DNA of 64,000 nt from CAMBRQ01 sp945870325. Its GTDB lineage: Bacteria; Bacillota; Clostridia; Lachnospirales; Lachnospiraceae. Made by a program: the position numbers and the translations under genes. Positions within the stretch are counted from its first letter, which is position 1. Each line of letters opens with the position of its first letter. Positions 16,016 to 23,166 of this stretch are shown one piece after another. The stretch spans positions 17,631 to 81,630 of the forward strand of contig NZ_JBNPMC010000011.1 of NCBI RefSeq assembly GCF_050313795.1, written 5' to 3'. The notes under the pieces are model-generated. The model was not told the origin of the DNA. It ran no database searches and saw nothing but the letters and a program-made list of their open reading frames with translations.

Positions 16016-17419
16016 ATGGTAAACGGACTTAGTGGGGAAAGAATGTTAATTGGTCTGGCGATTGGTATCGCAGTCCTGATATTCTTAGTATTGAAAACAA
16101 AAGTACAGGCATTTCTTGCATTGATTATCTGTACGATTATCGTAGGTGTTGTAGGTGGAATGCCGCTTACGAATATCACACTGGAAGATGGTAAGACATT
16201 TGGTATTGTGAATTCGATCACATCAGGTTTCGGAGGAACATTGGGAAGTATCGGTATTATTATCGGCTTCGGTGTTATGATGGGACAGATCTTCGAGGTA
16301 ACAGGAGCAGCAAAGAGAATGGCGCATACATTCCTTAAGTTATTTGGTAAGAAGAGAGAAGAGGAAGCGTTAGCACTTACCGGTTTCCTTGTATCAATCC
16401 CGATCTTCTGTGACTCCGGATTCGTGGTACTTGCACCGATTGCAAAAGCGATTTCCAAAGCAACAAAGAAATCTGTCATCGCACTTGGCGTATCACTGGC
16501 GGCCGGTCTTGTAATCACTCACTCATTAGTTCCACCTACACCGGGTCCTCTGGGCGTATGTGGTATCTTCGGAATTGATGTTGGCAAATTTATCCTGTTA
16601 ACAATTGTGCTTGCGATTCCAATGGCGATTGCATGTATTGCTTATGCAAGAATGTTCTTGGCAAAGAAATACTATCGTGTTGTTAACGAGGAAGGTGAAG
16701 TAGTTGAAGCACCATACCAGGAGCCAGATTATGAAGGTGCATTCTCTATGGATATGACAGGAATGCCGGGAACATTAGAGTCTTTCATGCCTCTGATCGT
16801 GCCGATTATTCTGATCTTAATTAATACGATCGCTTCTGCATTAGGACAGACCAGTGGTATTATGGAAATACTGATCTTCCTTGGACAGCCAATCGTAGCA
16901 GTAGGACTTGGACTTTTGGTAGCTATCTTTACACTGGGAAGAAAACTTGACAGACATACTTGCCTTACTGAGATGGAGAAAGGTATGATGTCAGCAGGTA
17001 TCATTATGCTGGTAACAGGCGGCGGTGGCGCTCTTGGACAGATTATCAAAGATTCAGGGCTTGGAACATTCATGGCGGACGGTCTTGCGCAGACAGCAAT
17101 TCCGATTATTATCCTTCCGCTGATTATCTCTACCGCAATGAGATTCATCCAGGGTTCTGGTACAGTAGCTATGACAACAGCAGCAAGTATCTCTGCACCA
17201 ATCGTTGTAGCATCAGGCGCAAGCCCGCTGCTGGGAGCAGTAGCATGCTGTGTAGGTTCTCTGTTCTTCGGATACTTTAATGATAGTTATTTCTGGGTTG
17301 TTAACAGAACTCTTGGAGTAAGCGAAGCAAAGGATCAGTTAACTATATGGTCTGTTACATCTACCGTTGCATGGGCAGTTGGTGTTGTTGAGGTTCTGGT
17401 ACTGAATATCTTTATGTAA
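16016..17419 (+). CDS. GntP family permease (sugar acid/proton symporter)
   Basis: A 467-residue, highly hydrophobic protein with about 12 predicted membrane segments. Family words include SIPIFCDSGFVVLAPIAKA, SLVPPTPGPLG, TGGGGALGQIIKDSG and FFGYFNDSYFWVVNR, all characteristic of GntP-type gluconate/organic-acid transporters. It should bring the four-carbon acid into the cell for the dehydrogenase, kinases and PdxA2 encoded just upstream. The ATG follows GGAGGTCAATT and lies 29 bases after pdxA2, so cotranscription is likely. A hairpin at 17478-17511 ends or attenuates the unit before the DeoR gene. Confidence 0.92.
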   Translation: MVNGLSGERMLIGLAIGIAVLIFLVLKTKVQAFLALIICTIIVGVVGGMPLTNITLEDGKTFGIVNSITSGFGGTLGSIGIIIGFGVMMGQIFEVTGAAKRMAHTFLKLFGKKREEEALALTGFLVSIPIFCDSGFVVLAPIAKAISKATKKSVIALGVSLAAGLVITHSLVPPTPGPLGVCGIFGIDVGKFILLTIVLAIPMAIACIAYARMFLAKKYYRVVNEEGEVVEAPYQEPDYEGAFSMDMTGMPGTLESFMPLIVPIILILINTIASALGQTSGIMEILIFLGQPIVAVGLGLLVAIFTLGRKLDRHTCLTEMEKGMMSAGIIMLVTGGGGALGQIIKDSGLGTFMADGLAQTAIPIIILPLIISTAMRFIQGSGTVAMTTAASISAPIVVASGASPLLGAVACCVGSLFFGYFNDSYFWVVNRTLGVSEAKDQLTIWSVTSTVAWAVGVVEVLVLNIFM

Positions 17420-17477
17420 GGTATCTTTATGTAATATTTTTAGGTAATTGAATATCTTTTTACAATGAGGTAAAATA

Positions 17478-17511
17478 ATATGCAGCGGAAGAAATATCTT
17501 TCGCTGCATAT
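17478..17511. terminator. Hairpin between permease and DeoR gene
   Basis: ATATGCAGCGGAAGA and TCTTTCGCTGCATAT form a 15-base stem with one G-U pair and a 4-base loop. A run of T is lacking (TTTGTAAAA), so it is either a weak terminator or a regulatory site; it ends about 20 bases before the DeoR ATG. Confidence 0.5.
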
Positions 17512-17532
17512 TTGTAAAAGAGGGGTAAGCAG

Positions 17533-18288
17533 ATGTTAGCAGCAGAGAGACAGGCAATGATTGTTGAATTGGTTCAGCAGAAAGGCAGCGCACAGGTAGA
17601 TGAACTGGCAAAGGAATTGAAAGTCAGCCCAATGACGATTCGCAGGGATCTGGTGAAGTTACAGGAGAACAATGTGATCGAACGCTGCCATGGAGGGGCT
17701 GTGGCAAAGCAGGAAGTGACTTATGCGGATAAGCAGACAAGCCACAAGAAGGAAAAAGAATTGTTGGCGAAGATCTGTTTTCCTCTGGTATCAGAAGGAG
17801 ATACAGTATTCTTGGATGCAGGGACAACAACTTATGAGATTGCCAAACTGATCAAGGATATGCGGGGAATACTGATCGTTACGAATGATCTTGAGATTGC
17901 ACAACTGCTGAAGAAGAGTGAGGCAGAACTGTTCATCTGTGGCGGCAGCATACAGAAGGAGACTGGAAGTATGTTCGGACGTTATGCAACACAGATGCTG
18001 GCAGATTTTAAATTTGATGTGGGATTCTTCGGAGCGGCTTCGATTAATGATGACTTCGAGGTGACAACGCCTACCTTTGATAAGATGTGGCTGAAACGGT
18101 ATACCCCGATGCAGTGTGAAAAATCATATCTGGTAGTGGACAGGTCCAAGTTCGGACAGCAGGCGATGACGAGGATCAACCATCTGGGAGATTATACGGG
18201 AGTGATTACTGATAGAGAATTTACTTCCGAAGAACGGAAAAAGTTAGAGAAACTAAATGCAGTTATAATGGGGACGGGGGTTTTTTAA
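17533..18288 (+). CDS. DeoR/GlpR family transcriptional regulator
   Basis: A 251-residue protein with the N-terminal DeoR winged helix (KGSAQVDELAKELKVSPMTIRRDLVKLQ, about residues 16-43) and a C-terminal DeoRC sugar-phosphate sensor with LDAGTTTYEIA and the later DRSKFGQQAM. The sensor type binds phosphorylated sugars, so a second, intracellular control of the acid-sugar operon is plausible (GntR senses the acid, DeoR the phosphorylated intermediate). The reading frame ends inside a GGGGACGGGGG repeat: its last few residues (MGTGVF) come from the repeat, so the original C-terminus was probably replaced when the repeat arrived. Confidence 0.9.
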   Translation: MLAAERQAMIVELVQQKGSAQVDELAKELKVSPMTIRRDLVKLQENNVIERCHGGAVAKQEVTYADKQTSHKKEKELLAKICFPLVSEGDTVFLDAGTTTYEIAKLIKDMRGILIVTNDLEIAQLLKKSEAELFICGGSIQKETGSMFGRYATQMLADFKFDVGFFGAASINDDFEVTTPTFDKMWLKRYTPMQCEKSYLVVDRSKFGQQAMTRINHLGDYTGVITDREFTSEERKKLEKLNAVIMGTGVF

Positions 18289-18352
18289 ATTTCCCCCGTC
18301 CCTAATTAAAATAGCCGTGTCCCTTTTTGGATTTGCCCTGTCCCCAATTAAG
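18269..18352. repeat. REP-like GGGGAC repeat cluster
   Basis: GGGACGGGGG (18271-18280) and CCCCCGTCCC (18293-18302) form a perfect 10-base stem. Further half-units follow: GTGTCCC and CTGTCCCC, each followed or preceded by AATTAA or TTTTTGG. Read on the minus strand the units are GGGGACAGGGCAAAT, GGGACACGGCTATTTT and GGGACGGGGG. A related string starts at 63976, and a simple palindrome of the same core lies at 28428-28462. This is the style of REP sequences moved by RAYT (Y1) transposases. The cluster overlaps the deoR 3' end and lies just past the truA stop. Confidence 0.7.
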
Positions 18353-18355
18353 AAT

Positions 18356-19099
18356 CTAATATTCAACCTCTTGGAGATACAGCCCTTTCGGATCACATGG
18401 AGCGCTTGGCTCCTGACTTCCGGCGAAGATATCCTCGATGTCTTCTTTCGGGCGGTTGCCGAACCCGATATCCAGCAAAGTACCCACGATCAAACGTGCC
18501 ATATTATGAAGAAAATCATCTGCATGGATCAGAATCTGCATCTCTTCTGTATCGCCATAGATCTCGATATCATAGAGTTCGCGCAGCGTAGACTTGGTTT
18601 TCTTGGCGGAAGAGAAGTTCTTGAAGTCGTGTTTTCCAATCAGGAGAATGGATGCCTGCTGCATAAGACGCTTGTCCGGAATCTTATAGCAGTGGTAGGT
18701 GTATTTGCGGTCGAATACGCTTGGAACATCATCGATGGTCATACGGTATACATAAGTTTTGGAAACCGCATTCAGTTGAGCATGAAAACGTTCCGGGACT
18801 TCTTCCACATCCACAATGGCAATATCCATTGGCAGATAGCGGTTCAGGTAATGTTGGATATCCTGAACCTCCATGGTACATTCGGTCTTGAAGTTCACAA
18901 CCTGTGCATAAGCGTGGACTCCAACCTCTGTGCGGCATCCGCAGTTTAATTCGATCAGATACTCATCCGTCATCTTTTTCAGTACTTCAACAATCTTATT
19001 GGAAATGGTATTGTTAGATTCGTCTTTTCCAAGGCGTGTCCAGCCCTGGTAGCGGCTGCCGTCATATTCTATTGTTAATTTGATATTTCTCATCTTCAT
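18356..19099 (-). CDS. TruA-like tRNA pseudouridine synthase, divergent (Glu at the catalytic Asp)
   Basis: A 247-residue protein of the TruA family: IEYDGSRYQGW near the start, the region NCGCRTEVGVHAYAQVVNF at 52-70, FHAQLNAVSKTYVYRM, and FLHNMARLIVGTLLDIG near the end. TruA makes pseudouridine at positions 38-40 of tRNA, using one absolutely conserved Asp in the motif GRTDxGVHA. Here that motif reads CRTEVGVHA, with Glu58 (codon GAG) in place of Asp. This is therefore either an altered or an inactive paralogue; a normal TruA is probably encoded elsewhere. AAAGGAG lies just before the ATG at 19099; the ATG at 19093 is also possible. Confidence 0.88.
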   Translation of the reverse strand: MKMRNIKLTIEYDGSRYQGWTRLGKDESNNTISNKIVEVLKKMTDEYLIELNCGCRTEVGVHAYAQVVNFKTECTMEVQDIQHYLNRYLPMDIAIVDVEEVPERFHAQLNAVSKTYVYRMTIDDVPSVFDRKYTYHCYKIPDKRLMQQASILLIGKHDFKNFSSAKKTKSTLRELYDIEIYGDTEEMQILIHADDFLHNMARLIVGTLLDIGFGNRPKEDIEDIFAGSQEPSAPCDPKGLYLQEVEY

Positions 19100-19306
19100 T
19101 TGTCTCCTTTATAGTAAGGTATTTATAGAGGTTCTTCCATTTTAATTATCGTTAGTATATATAAATCTTTTGTCCGTATCATAATCAATTGCAGTAATTT
19201 ACTCTATTATAATAAATCATTTTTAGTATATCAAATCTTGTGTTATAATAAAAGAGTCTTGCGAGAAAAGAATGGAAAGTATTTTTTAGAAGGGGTCAAG
19301 TGATAT

Positions 19307-19783
19307 ATGAGTATAGAGAGTAGAAAAGTATCAGAATCAGTGGTTCAGACGGTTCATATGGTGCGACCGAATCATCTGAATGCTGCGGGACGTCTCTTTG
19401 GAGGTATCCTGATGCAGTGGATAGATGAGATTGCGGGAATTGTGGCAAAAAGACACGCACATATGAATGTGATTACGGCTTCGGTCGATAACTTAAGATT
19501 CCTAAAAGGAGCATATCAGAAGGATGTTATCGTCATTAAGGGAAAAGTGACTTATGTAGGAAATACATCTATGGAAGTGAAAGTGGATACGTATATTGAA
19601 GATATTGACGGTGGCAGGACACTGATCAATCGGGCATTCTTTACGATGGTTGCGCTGGATGAGAATGATAAGCCGGCACCCGTTCCAAGACTGGAACTGG
19701 AAACGGAACTGGACAAAGAAGACTGGGAGAAGGCGAAGATGCGCCGGGAGATGAGAATGCTGCGAAAAGAAGAAGATTTTTAG
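19307..19783 (+). CDS. Acyl-CoA thioesterase, hotdog fold (YciA/YkhA-like)
   Basis: A 158-residue single hotdog domain. The helix motif NHLNAAGRLFGGILMQWIDEIAGIVA (about 23-48), followed by VITASVDNLRFL, is the signature of the BFIT/YciA/YkhA acyl-CoA thioesterase group. It hydrolyses acyl-CoA to the free acid and CoA; chain length preference is unknown. A long charged C-terminal tail (EDWEKAKMRREMRMLRKEE) extends past the domain. A TGTTATAAT extended -10 at 19242-19249 is 58 bases upstream and is the probable promoter. It stands alone, convergent with the Met-rich pair. Confidence 0.88.
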   Translation: MSIESRKVSESVVQTVHMVRPNHLNAAGRLFGGILMQWIDEIAGIVAKRHAHMNVITASVDNLRFLKGAYQKDVIVIKGKVTYVGNTSMEVKVDTYIEDIDGGRTLINRAFFTMVALDENDKPAPVPRLELETELDKEDWEKAKMRREMRMLRKEEDF

Positions 19784-19806
19784 GAGGCGATGATTCGCCT
19801 CCTTTA

Positions 19807-20088
19807 TTAGTGGACCTTTTTCATGTAGCCCTGAACCATTTTGACCATGTTCTCAATCTGGTTTTGTTCTTCCTGAGTCTTGCCTTCTTTCAAGATGGAA
19901 AGGATCAGGGAGAATTCATCAGGGGTGAATTGGATTCCTTTTTTGTTAGCATTGGTGATCAGTGCCATCATGACCGGGGCAAGGGACTTGCCGGATTTAC
20001 CCTGGGTCTGGGTGGCGGCGGTTCGGATCAGTTCCAGTTTGATTGGGTCTAAATTCTTCATTGCGGGATGATTCATCCATTCATTCAT
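19807..20088 (-). CDS. Unknown 93-residue protein, second gene of a Met-rich pair
   Basis: A small soluble helical protein (MNEWMNHPAMKNLDPIKLEL ...) with no motif I can name. Its start overlaps the last 8 bases of the upstream gene (20081-20554), so translation is probably coupled. Content such as KLELIRTAATQTQGKSGKSLAPVMMALI and EEFSLILSILKEGKT-like helices looks like a small helical bundle. The tight coupling implies a shared function with the Met-rich partner. Confidence 0.75.
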   Translation of the reverse strand: MNEWMNHPAMKNLDPIKLELIRTAATQTQGKSGKSLAPVMMALITNANKKGIQFTPDEFSLILSILKEGKTQEEQNQIENMVKMVQGYMKKVH

Positions 20089-20554
20089 TATCTTGTTCTC
20101 CTTTCATATTGCCGGAATCTGGCGTGTTCATTTCATTTTCAAACATAGTGTTGTACATGTTGAACATCTCCTGCTGTTCAGGGGTCAGCATGTTCTGCAT
20201 CATATCCATGGGATTAAAATTCCCGAAGTCCTGAGAGGTGGAATCGGACATAGCCTGCATACTCTGGATCATTTCCATCATATTCATCATGCTTGACATC
20301 TGTTCCATCATCTCTTTTTCGGATGGCTCCATGTAGGGCTTTAATTCGTCCAGCATATTCATGGATAAAGAACGGGAAGGAAAGCCCCGGAAGGATTCCA
20401 TGGTTCGGCGCAGTTCCAGGAATTTGATATAGAATGCGAGGAAGCGCTGCATGGAAGGCGGAGTGTATGGAAGCAGCAGTTTGAGTGTATAGAGGAAGGG
20501 TGGGGTAACCAGATTATCGAAAGGTGTCATTGGTCTGTAGGATTTTTGTTCCAT
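20081..20554 (-). CDS. Unknown Met-rich 157-residue protein
   Basis: The N-terminal half (residues 1-75) is ordinary in composition with an aromatic, hydrophobic stretch (FLYTLKLLLPYTPPSMQRFLAFYIKF). The C-terminal half is extremely rich in methionine (about 26 Met in 157 residues, most of them after residue 60), in strings such as EKEMMEQMSSMMNMMEMIQS. I do not recognise a family. Such Met-rich helices can bind metals such as copper, or act as oriented hydrophobic surfaces as in the SRP M domain; neither is shown. An ATG with AAGGAG upstream starts it. Confidence 0.78.
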   Translation of the reverse strand: MEQKSYRPMTPFDNLVTPPFLYTLKLLLPYTPPSMQRFLAFYIKFLELRRTMESFRGFPSRSLSMNMLDELKPYMEPSEKEMMEQMSSMMNMMEMIQSMQAMSDSTSQDFGNFNPMDMMQNMLTPEQQEMFNMYNTMFENEMNTPDSGNMKGEQDNE

Positions 20555-20683
20555 ACGTGCTCCTTAACATAGCGTTGTAAATATATATGCCAATGGAATG
20601 GAATTTATGAGATATGGAAAAACTAAATATGAGAATCTTCATATATTATAGGGTAAGCAGCGTTATTAAGAAAGGAAATGAAT

Positions 20684-20830
20684 ATGGACAGAAAACTGAT
20701 TATTGATGGAAATGCAGTGTATGAACTGGATGAGAAGTGTATGCTGAAGAAACAGTTGAATACAAGTGAGAAGAAGGATGAACATAAGAGGCGCGAATCT
20801 GATGGTCATAAAATGAAGAGGACGGAGTGA
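20684..20830 (+). CDS. Small charged protein, 48 residues
   Basis: A short reading frame starting MDRKLIIDGNAVYELDEKCM and ending in a Lys/Glu/Arg-rich tail. A good ribosome site (AAAGGAAATGAAT) precedes the ATG and a hairpin follows at the stop, so it looks like a real gene unit. No family is recognised. The first half resembles a small folded or peptide-like segment with one Cys; the second half looks disordered. Antisense alternatives in this stretch have no ribosome site. Confidence 0.55.
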   Translation: MDRKLIIDGNAVYELDEKCMLKKQLNTSEKKDEHKRRESDGHKMKRTE

Positions 20831-20842
20831 TATACTCCGTCC
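20820..20842 (+). terminator. Hairpin at the end of the small gene
   Basis: GGACGGAGT (20820-20828) and ACTCCGTCC (20834-20842) form a perfect 9-base stem with a 5-base loop, spanning the stop codon. The following CCTTTGGG has only a short T run, so termination strength is uncertain. Confidence 0.5.
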
Positions 20843-20860
20843 CCTTTGGGCTGTATGCAT

Positions 20861-20892
20861 CCTGCGGAACTGCCAGTGGCAGATTCCGCAGG
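20861..20892. repeat. GC-rich hairpin repeat (TGCGGAACTGCC type)
   Basis: CCTGCGGAACTGCC and GGCAGATTCCGCAGG form a 14-base stem with one bulged base. A weaker copy with similar words (GCGGAGGGAACTGCTGGTGGCAGGTTCTG) lies at about 58692-58722 after another gene. It therefore seems to be a small dispersed hairpin repeat, here between convergent genes. Confidence 0.5.
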
Positions 20893-20908
20893 TCTGTATT
20901 TCAGAAGA

Positions 20909-21175
20909 TTAGCATCCGCATCCGCAATCGAAGTTGCCGCATCCATTGCCGCATCCGCCGCAGAAGATGAGCAGAAGGATGATCCACAGACAACTGTCAT
21001 TGCCGCATCCGCATCCGTTGTTGCCAAAGTTGTTGCCGCATCCGCCGCAGAAGATAAGCAGAAGGATGATCCACAGGCAGCTATTGCCTCCGAAACCACA
21101 ACCACATCCGCAGTCTCCTCCGCTTCTTCCAGAATCACAACCACATCCACAGTTTGTAGCACTTAAATCGCTCAT
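20909..21175 (-). CDS. High-cysteine hydrophobic repeat protein ('HCB' type)
   Basis: An 88-residue protein made of two repeats of a CGCGx motif followed by the hydrophobic block SCLWIILLLIFCGGCGN (about residues 33-50 and 63-80). Cys and Gly make up most of the rest. It resembles the family labelled chorion-class high-cysteine HCB protein in clostridia, of unknown function; some are spore- or envelope-associated. I start it at ATG 21175 (MSDLSATNCGCG) because GGAGG lies 9 bases upstream; an in-frame ATG 5 codons earlier overlaps that site. The near-identical repeats point to recent internal duplication. Confidence 0.75.
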   Translation of the reverse strand: MSDLSATNCGCGCDSGRSGGDCGCGCGFGGNSCLWIILLLIFCGGCGNNFGNNGCGCGNDSCLWIILLLIFCGGCGNGCGNFDCGCGC

Positions 21176-21247
21176 TTTGAAATCCTCCATTGATAATGTT
21201 TACAGTACATAATATGTGGATGATTCCAATGTGTGAAAAAATAAAAT

Positions 21248-21883
21248 CTAATATTTTACCAAACGTTTTACAGAATGCTGGTACTGGTAAGACTTTTTTT
21301 GGAGTTTAATCTTATCTATGGCAGAGATGCTTTCCTTAGCAAAGCTATCATATAAAGTCAGCAGGTAAGATACTGTATAATTCCGGTTCTTATATGAGGT
21401 AAAGAGCAGCCAGTTCATAATATCCGGATGCCAGTAACGCTCTGGAATGGAAGCATTCCGAAGTTGGATCACATACTTGATCGCCTGCATGGATAACTGG
21501 GTTAATCTGCTTGATCGATTCTTTTCTTTAAACAGCGTATCAGCTTCCAGTATGATGTCGTACAGGGCATTGGCGGTCTTCCAGTATGTAACGAAGGCAG
21601 GGGCGGTGTCGTCATCTGTTTCTTCCATATTATGTAGATCGAAAGTCTGCATGACTGATTTCCTGCCGGAAATGTCCCGGTCATATTCTGCACGTTTGGC
21701 AGGATCGGACAGGATGCGATATGCTTCCAGAATCTCCTGCATCTGTGCGGTGGTGTCAATGCCGTTCTTCATATTGGCATCCGGATGGTATTGCTTGGCA
21801 AGAGTGTTCTTGGCAGCGGTAATCTCATCCGGAGTTGCTTTCATAGATACCCCTAATATCTCGTAGTAATTCTTGTTCTCCAT
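21248..21883 (-). CDS. J-domain (DnaJ-like) protein
   Basis: A 211-residue protein. Residues 5-70 are a J domain with YYEILGVSMKATPDEI, the HPD tripeptide in KQYHPDANM and YRILSDPAKRAEYDR. There is no Gly/Phe or zinc-finger part, so it is a class III J protein. The C-terminal 130 residues form an unknown helical domain (FVTYWKTANALYDIILEAD ...). J proteins stimulate the ATPase of DnaK and bring it to specific clients; the client here is unknown. It is monocistronic, with GGGAGG-type sequence before the ATG on the minus strand. Confidence 0.88.
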   Translation of the reverse strand: MENKNYYEILGVSMKATPDEITAAKNTLAKQYHPDANMKNGIDTTAQMQEILEAYRILSDPAKRAEYDRDISGRKSVMQTFDLHNMEETDDDTAPAFVTYWKTANALYDIILEADTLFKEKNRSSRLTQLSMQAIKYVIQLRNASIPERYWHPDIMNWLLFTSYKNRNYTVSYLLTLYDSFAKESISAIDKIKLQKKSYQYQHSVKRLVKY

Positions 21884-21963
21884 TATATCCTCCCCTTATT
21901 ATAAATGGATGTAGAACAATAATTATCTTACGACAAAATGGGGAAGAAATCAATGTGAATTTA

Positions 21964-22065
21964 GTTCTTGAAGAGTCATTCGTAAGATGTACGGCAGAGA
22001 GGGGGAGTATGGCAGTTCATATCCGACTCTCTGCCTGACATTCTTAGGTGTGACTCTTCATGAAC
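21964..22065. repeat. Palindromic repeat, family A (medium copy)
   Basis: Arms of about 38 bases (21964-22001 and 22027-22065) are imperfect inverted copies, with the shared words GAAGAGTCA, GTAAGA, GTACGGCAGAGAG. The same words form the outer part of the large palindrome at 9785-10085 (GTGACTCTTCACGAAC, CTCTCTGCCGTAC). This copy lacks the inner GTTCAAAAGAGG part. It sits in the DnaJ-yjdF gap. Confidence 0.7.
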
Positions 22066-22193
22066 GGGGAGGATTCCTGGCGGGGTGTGTTTTCTGCCAT
22101 TGACAATTACATCCAGATATTCACTAATAGCGGACTGATAATGTTGTATTATTTTTCCCGTAATTTGCGATTCGCAGACATGAAACACAGGGG

Positions 22194-22610
22194 CTAATGC
22201 CCCTTATGTTTCGCCTTTTTCTTTTGCTGTTTCAGTTCAAACTGCCGTTGTTTCTCTGCTTCCCGTTGTTCCCGGCTCGCGATTTTACGTTCAGTTTTCA
22301 ACTGCTCCTGCTGTAATTTCAAAGCCTGTTGTGATTTTGTGCCTATTCCAGTATTTTGCACCTGTTTCCGAACTTCTCTCTGTATCCGTTTCGGATTGCG
22401 ACTTGCCTCTTTTACATCAGTTGCCACAGCCGGACTAAAATTCAGCCGATCGTAATTTTTCAGAATAAAATCATATATCTCGTAGTCTTTCGGTTCCGCA
22501 CCAAACGTAACCTTACATACAGATAACTTTTCTTCAGATATTCGTTCAAATACGCCTATCCAGAATGGTTCCTCAAAAAATACTGTCAAACTGCCTGATA
22601 TTTTGTCCAT
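22194..22610 (-). CDS. yjdF: YjdF family protein (DUF2992)
   Basis: A 138-residue protein with SLTVFFEEPFWIGVFERIS at the start, FGAEPKDYEIYDFILKNYDRL in the middle and the basic, coiled tail NPKRIQREVRKQVQNTGIGT followed by a Lys/Gln/Glu-rich end. This is the pattern of Bacillus YjdF. The function is unknown; expression in other Firmicutes is controlled by a riboswitch that senses azaaromatic compounds, suggesting a role in response to toxic heterocycles. The start at 22610 is preceded by AAAGGAGG, which beats the in-frame ATG ten codons upstream. Confidence 0.85.
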   Translation of the reverse strand: MDKISGSLTVFFEEPFWIGVFERISEEKLSVCKVTFGAEPKDYEIYDFILKNYDRLNFSPAVATDVKEASRNPKRIQREVRKQVQNTGIGTKSQQALKLQQEQLKTERKIASREQREAEKQRQFELKQQKKKAKHKGH

Positions 22611-22619
22611 GACAAATCC

Positions 22620-22765
22620 TCCTTTAATTTGTTTGGACAAAGAACGGACGACCCAAAGGAGGGAGGGCTACTTACACCAAAATGGTGTGACCGGACTACC
22701 TACCGGTTCTGTAAGAGTCTGTGATACCCTTACGTTGTGTTTTTATCTTTGCCATGTTTCACTTA
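22620..22765 (-). promoter_or_regulatory. yjdF-motif riboswitch
   Basis: The roughly 145-base leader of yjdF on the minus strand contains several conserved-looking hairpins, among them ACCGGTAGGTAGTCCGGT and ACACCATTTTGGTGT, and a CCCTCCCTCCTTTGGG stretch that could pair with the AAAGGAGG ribosome site. Its position directly before a DUF2992 gene is where the yjdF RNA motif is found. It was assigned by context and by these stems, not by a covariance model. The expected action is control of translation start by azaaromatic ligands. Confidence 0.65.
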
Positions 22766-23166
22766 ATTCTATCATGGGTGTTCTCAAAAGACAACTTTCT
22801 TGATACGCTGAACAAGGCAGAGAATCTGCTTTGAGATAGGCAGGTTCTTTTATTTATGATAAAATTTAGGCAGGGGTGCATATGAGAGGCTCTTATACTG
22901 ACGAAACGGTTATTTTACGGCATACCTATTAGTGATTAGAGAAAATAAGAAAAAAGCATCCCGAGCGATTTGAGCATATGTTAGGAAGATTAAAAGTGGT
23001 TCAAGTGCGAAGGTGGAAAGACTGTCTGTCGAAAAGAAGTAGTAGGTTTTGCAAGAGGTTTCTGTTATAATAAGAAGAAATATGTGCGATGAAAAGACGA
23101 GAATAGGTTGAGATAAATTTATGAAAAGATATGAATCTGAATAGGAATAAGGAGTGTGAAAATTGG
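22766..23166. other. Non-coding gap before the decayed nuclease gene
   Basis: About 400 bases with no gene I can support. It holds a weak hairpin with T-rich tail at 22822-22847 (GAATCTGC / GCAGGTTC, then TTTTATTT) and a TATAAT at about 23063-23068 that may be the old promoter of the following pseudogene. Short frames here have no ribosome sites. Confidence 0.5.

Noticed and set aside
18317..18949. A 210-codon open frame on the plus strand
   Set aside because: It lies fully antisense to the TruA-like gene, has no ribosome site and starts inside the GGGGAC repeat.
20846..21212. Frames on the plus strand rich in Ala/Ser or Pro/His
   Set aside because: They are mirror reads of the high-cysteine repeat gene; low-complexity repeats give open frames on both strands.
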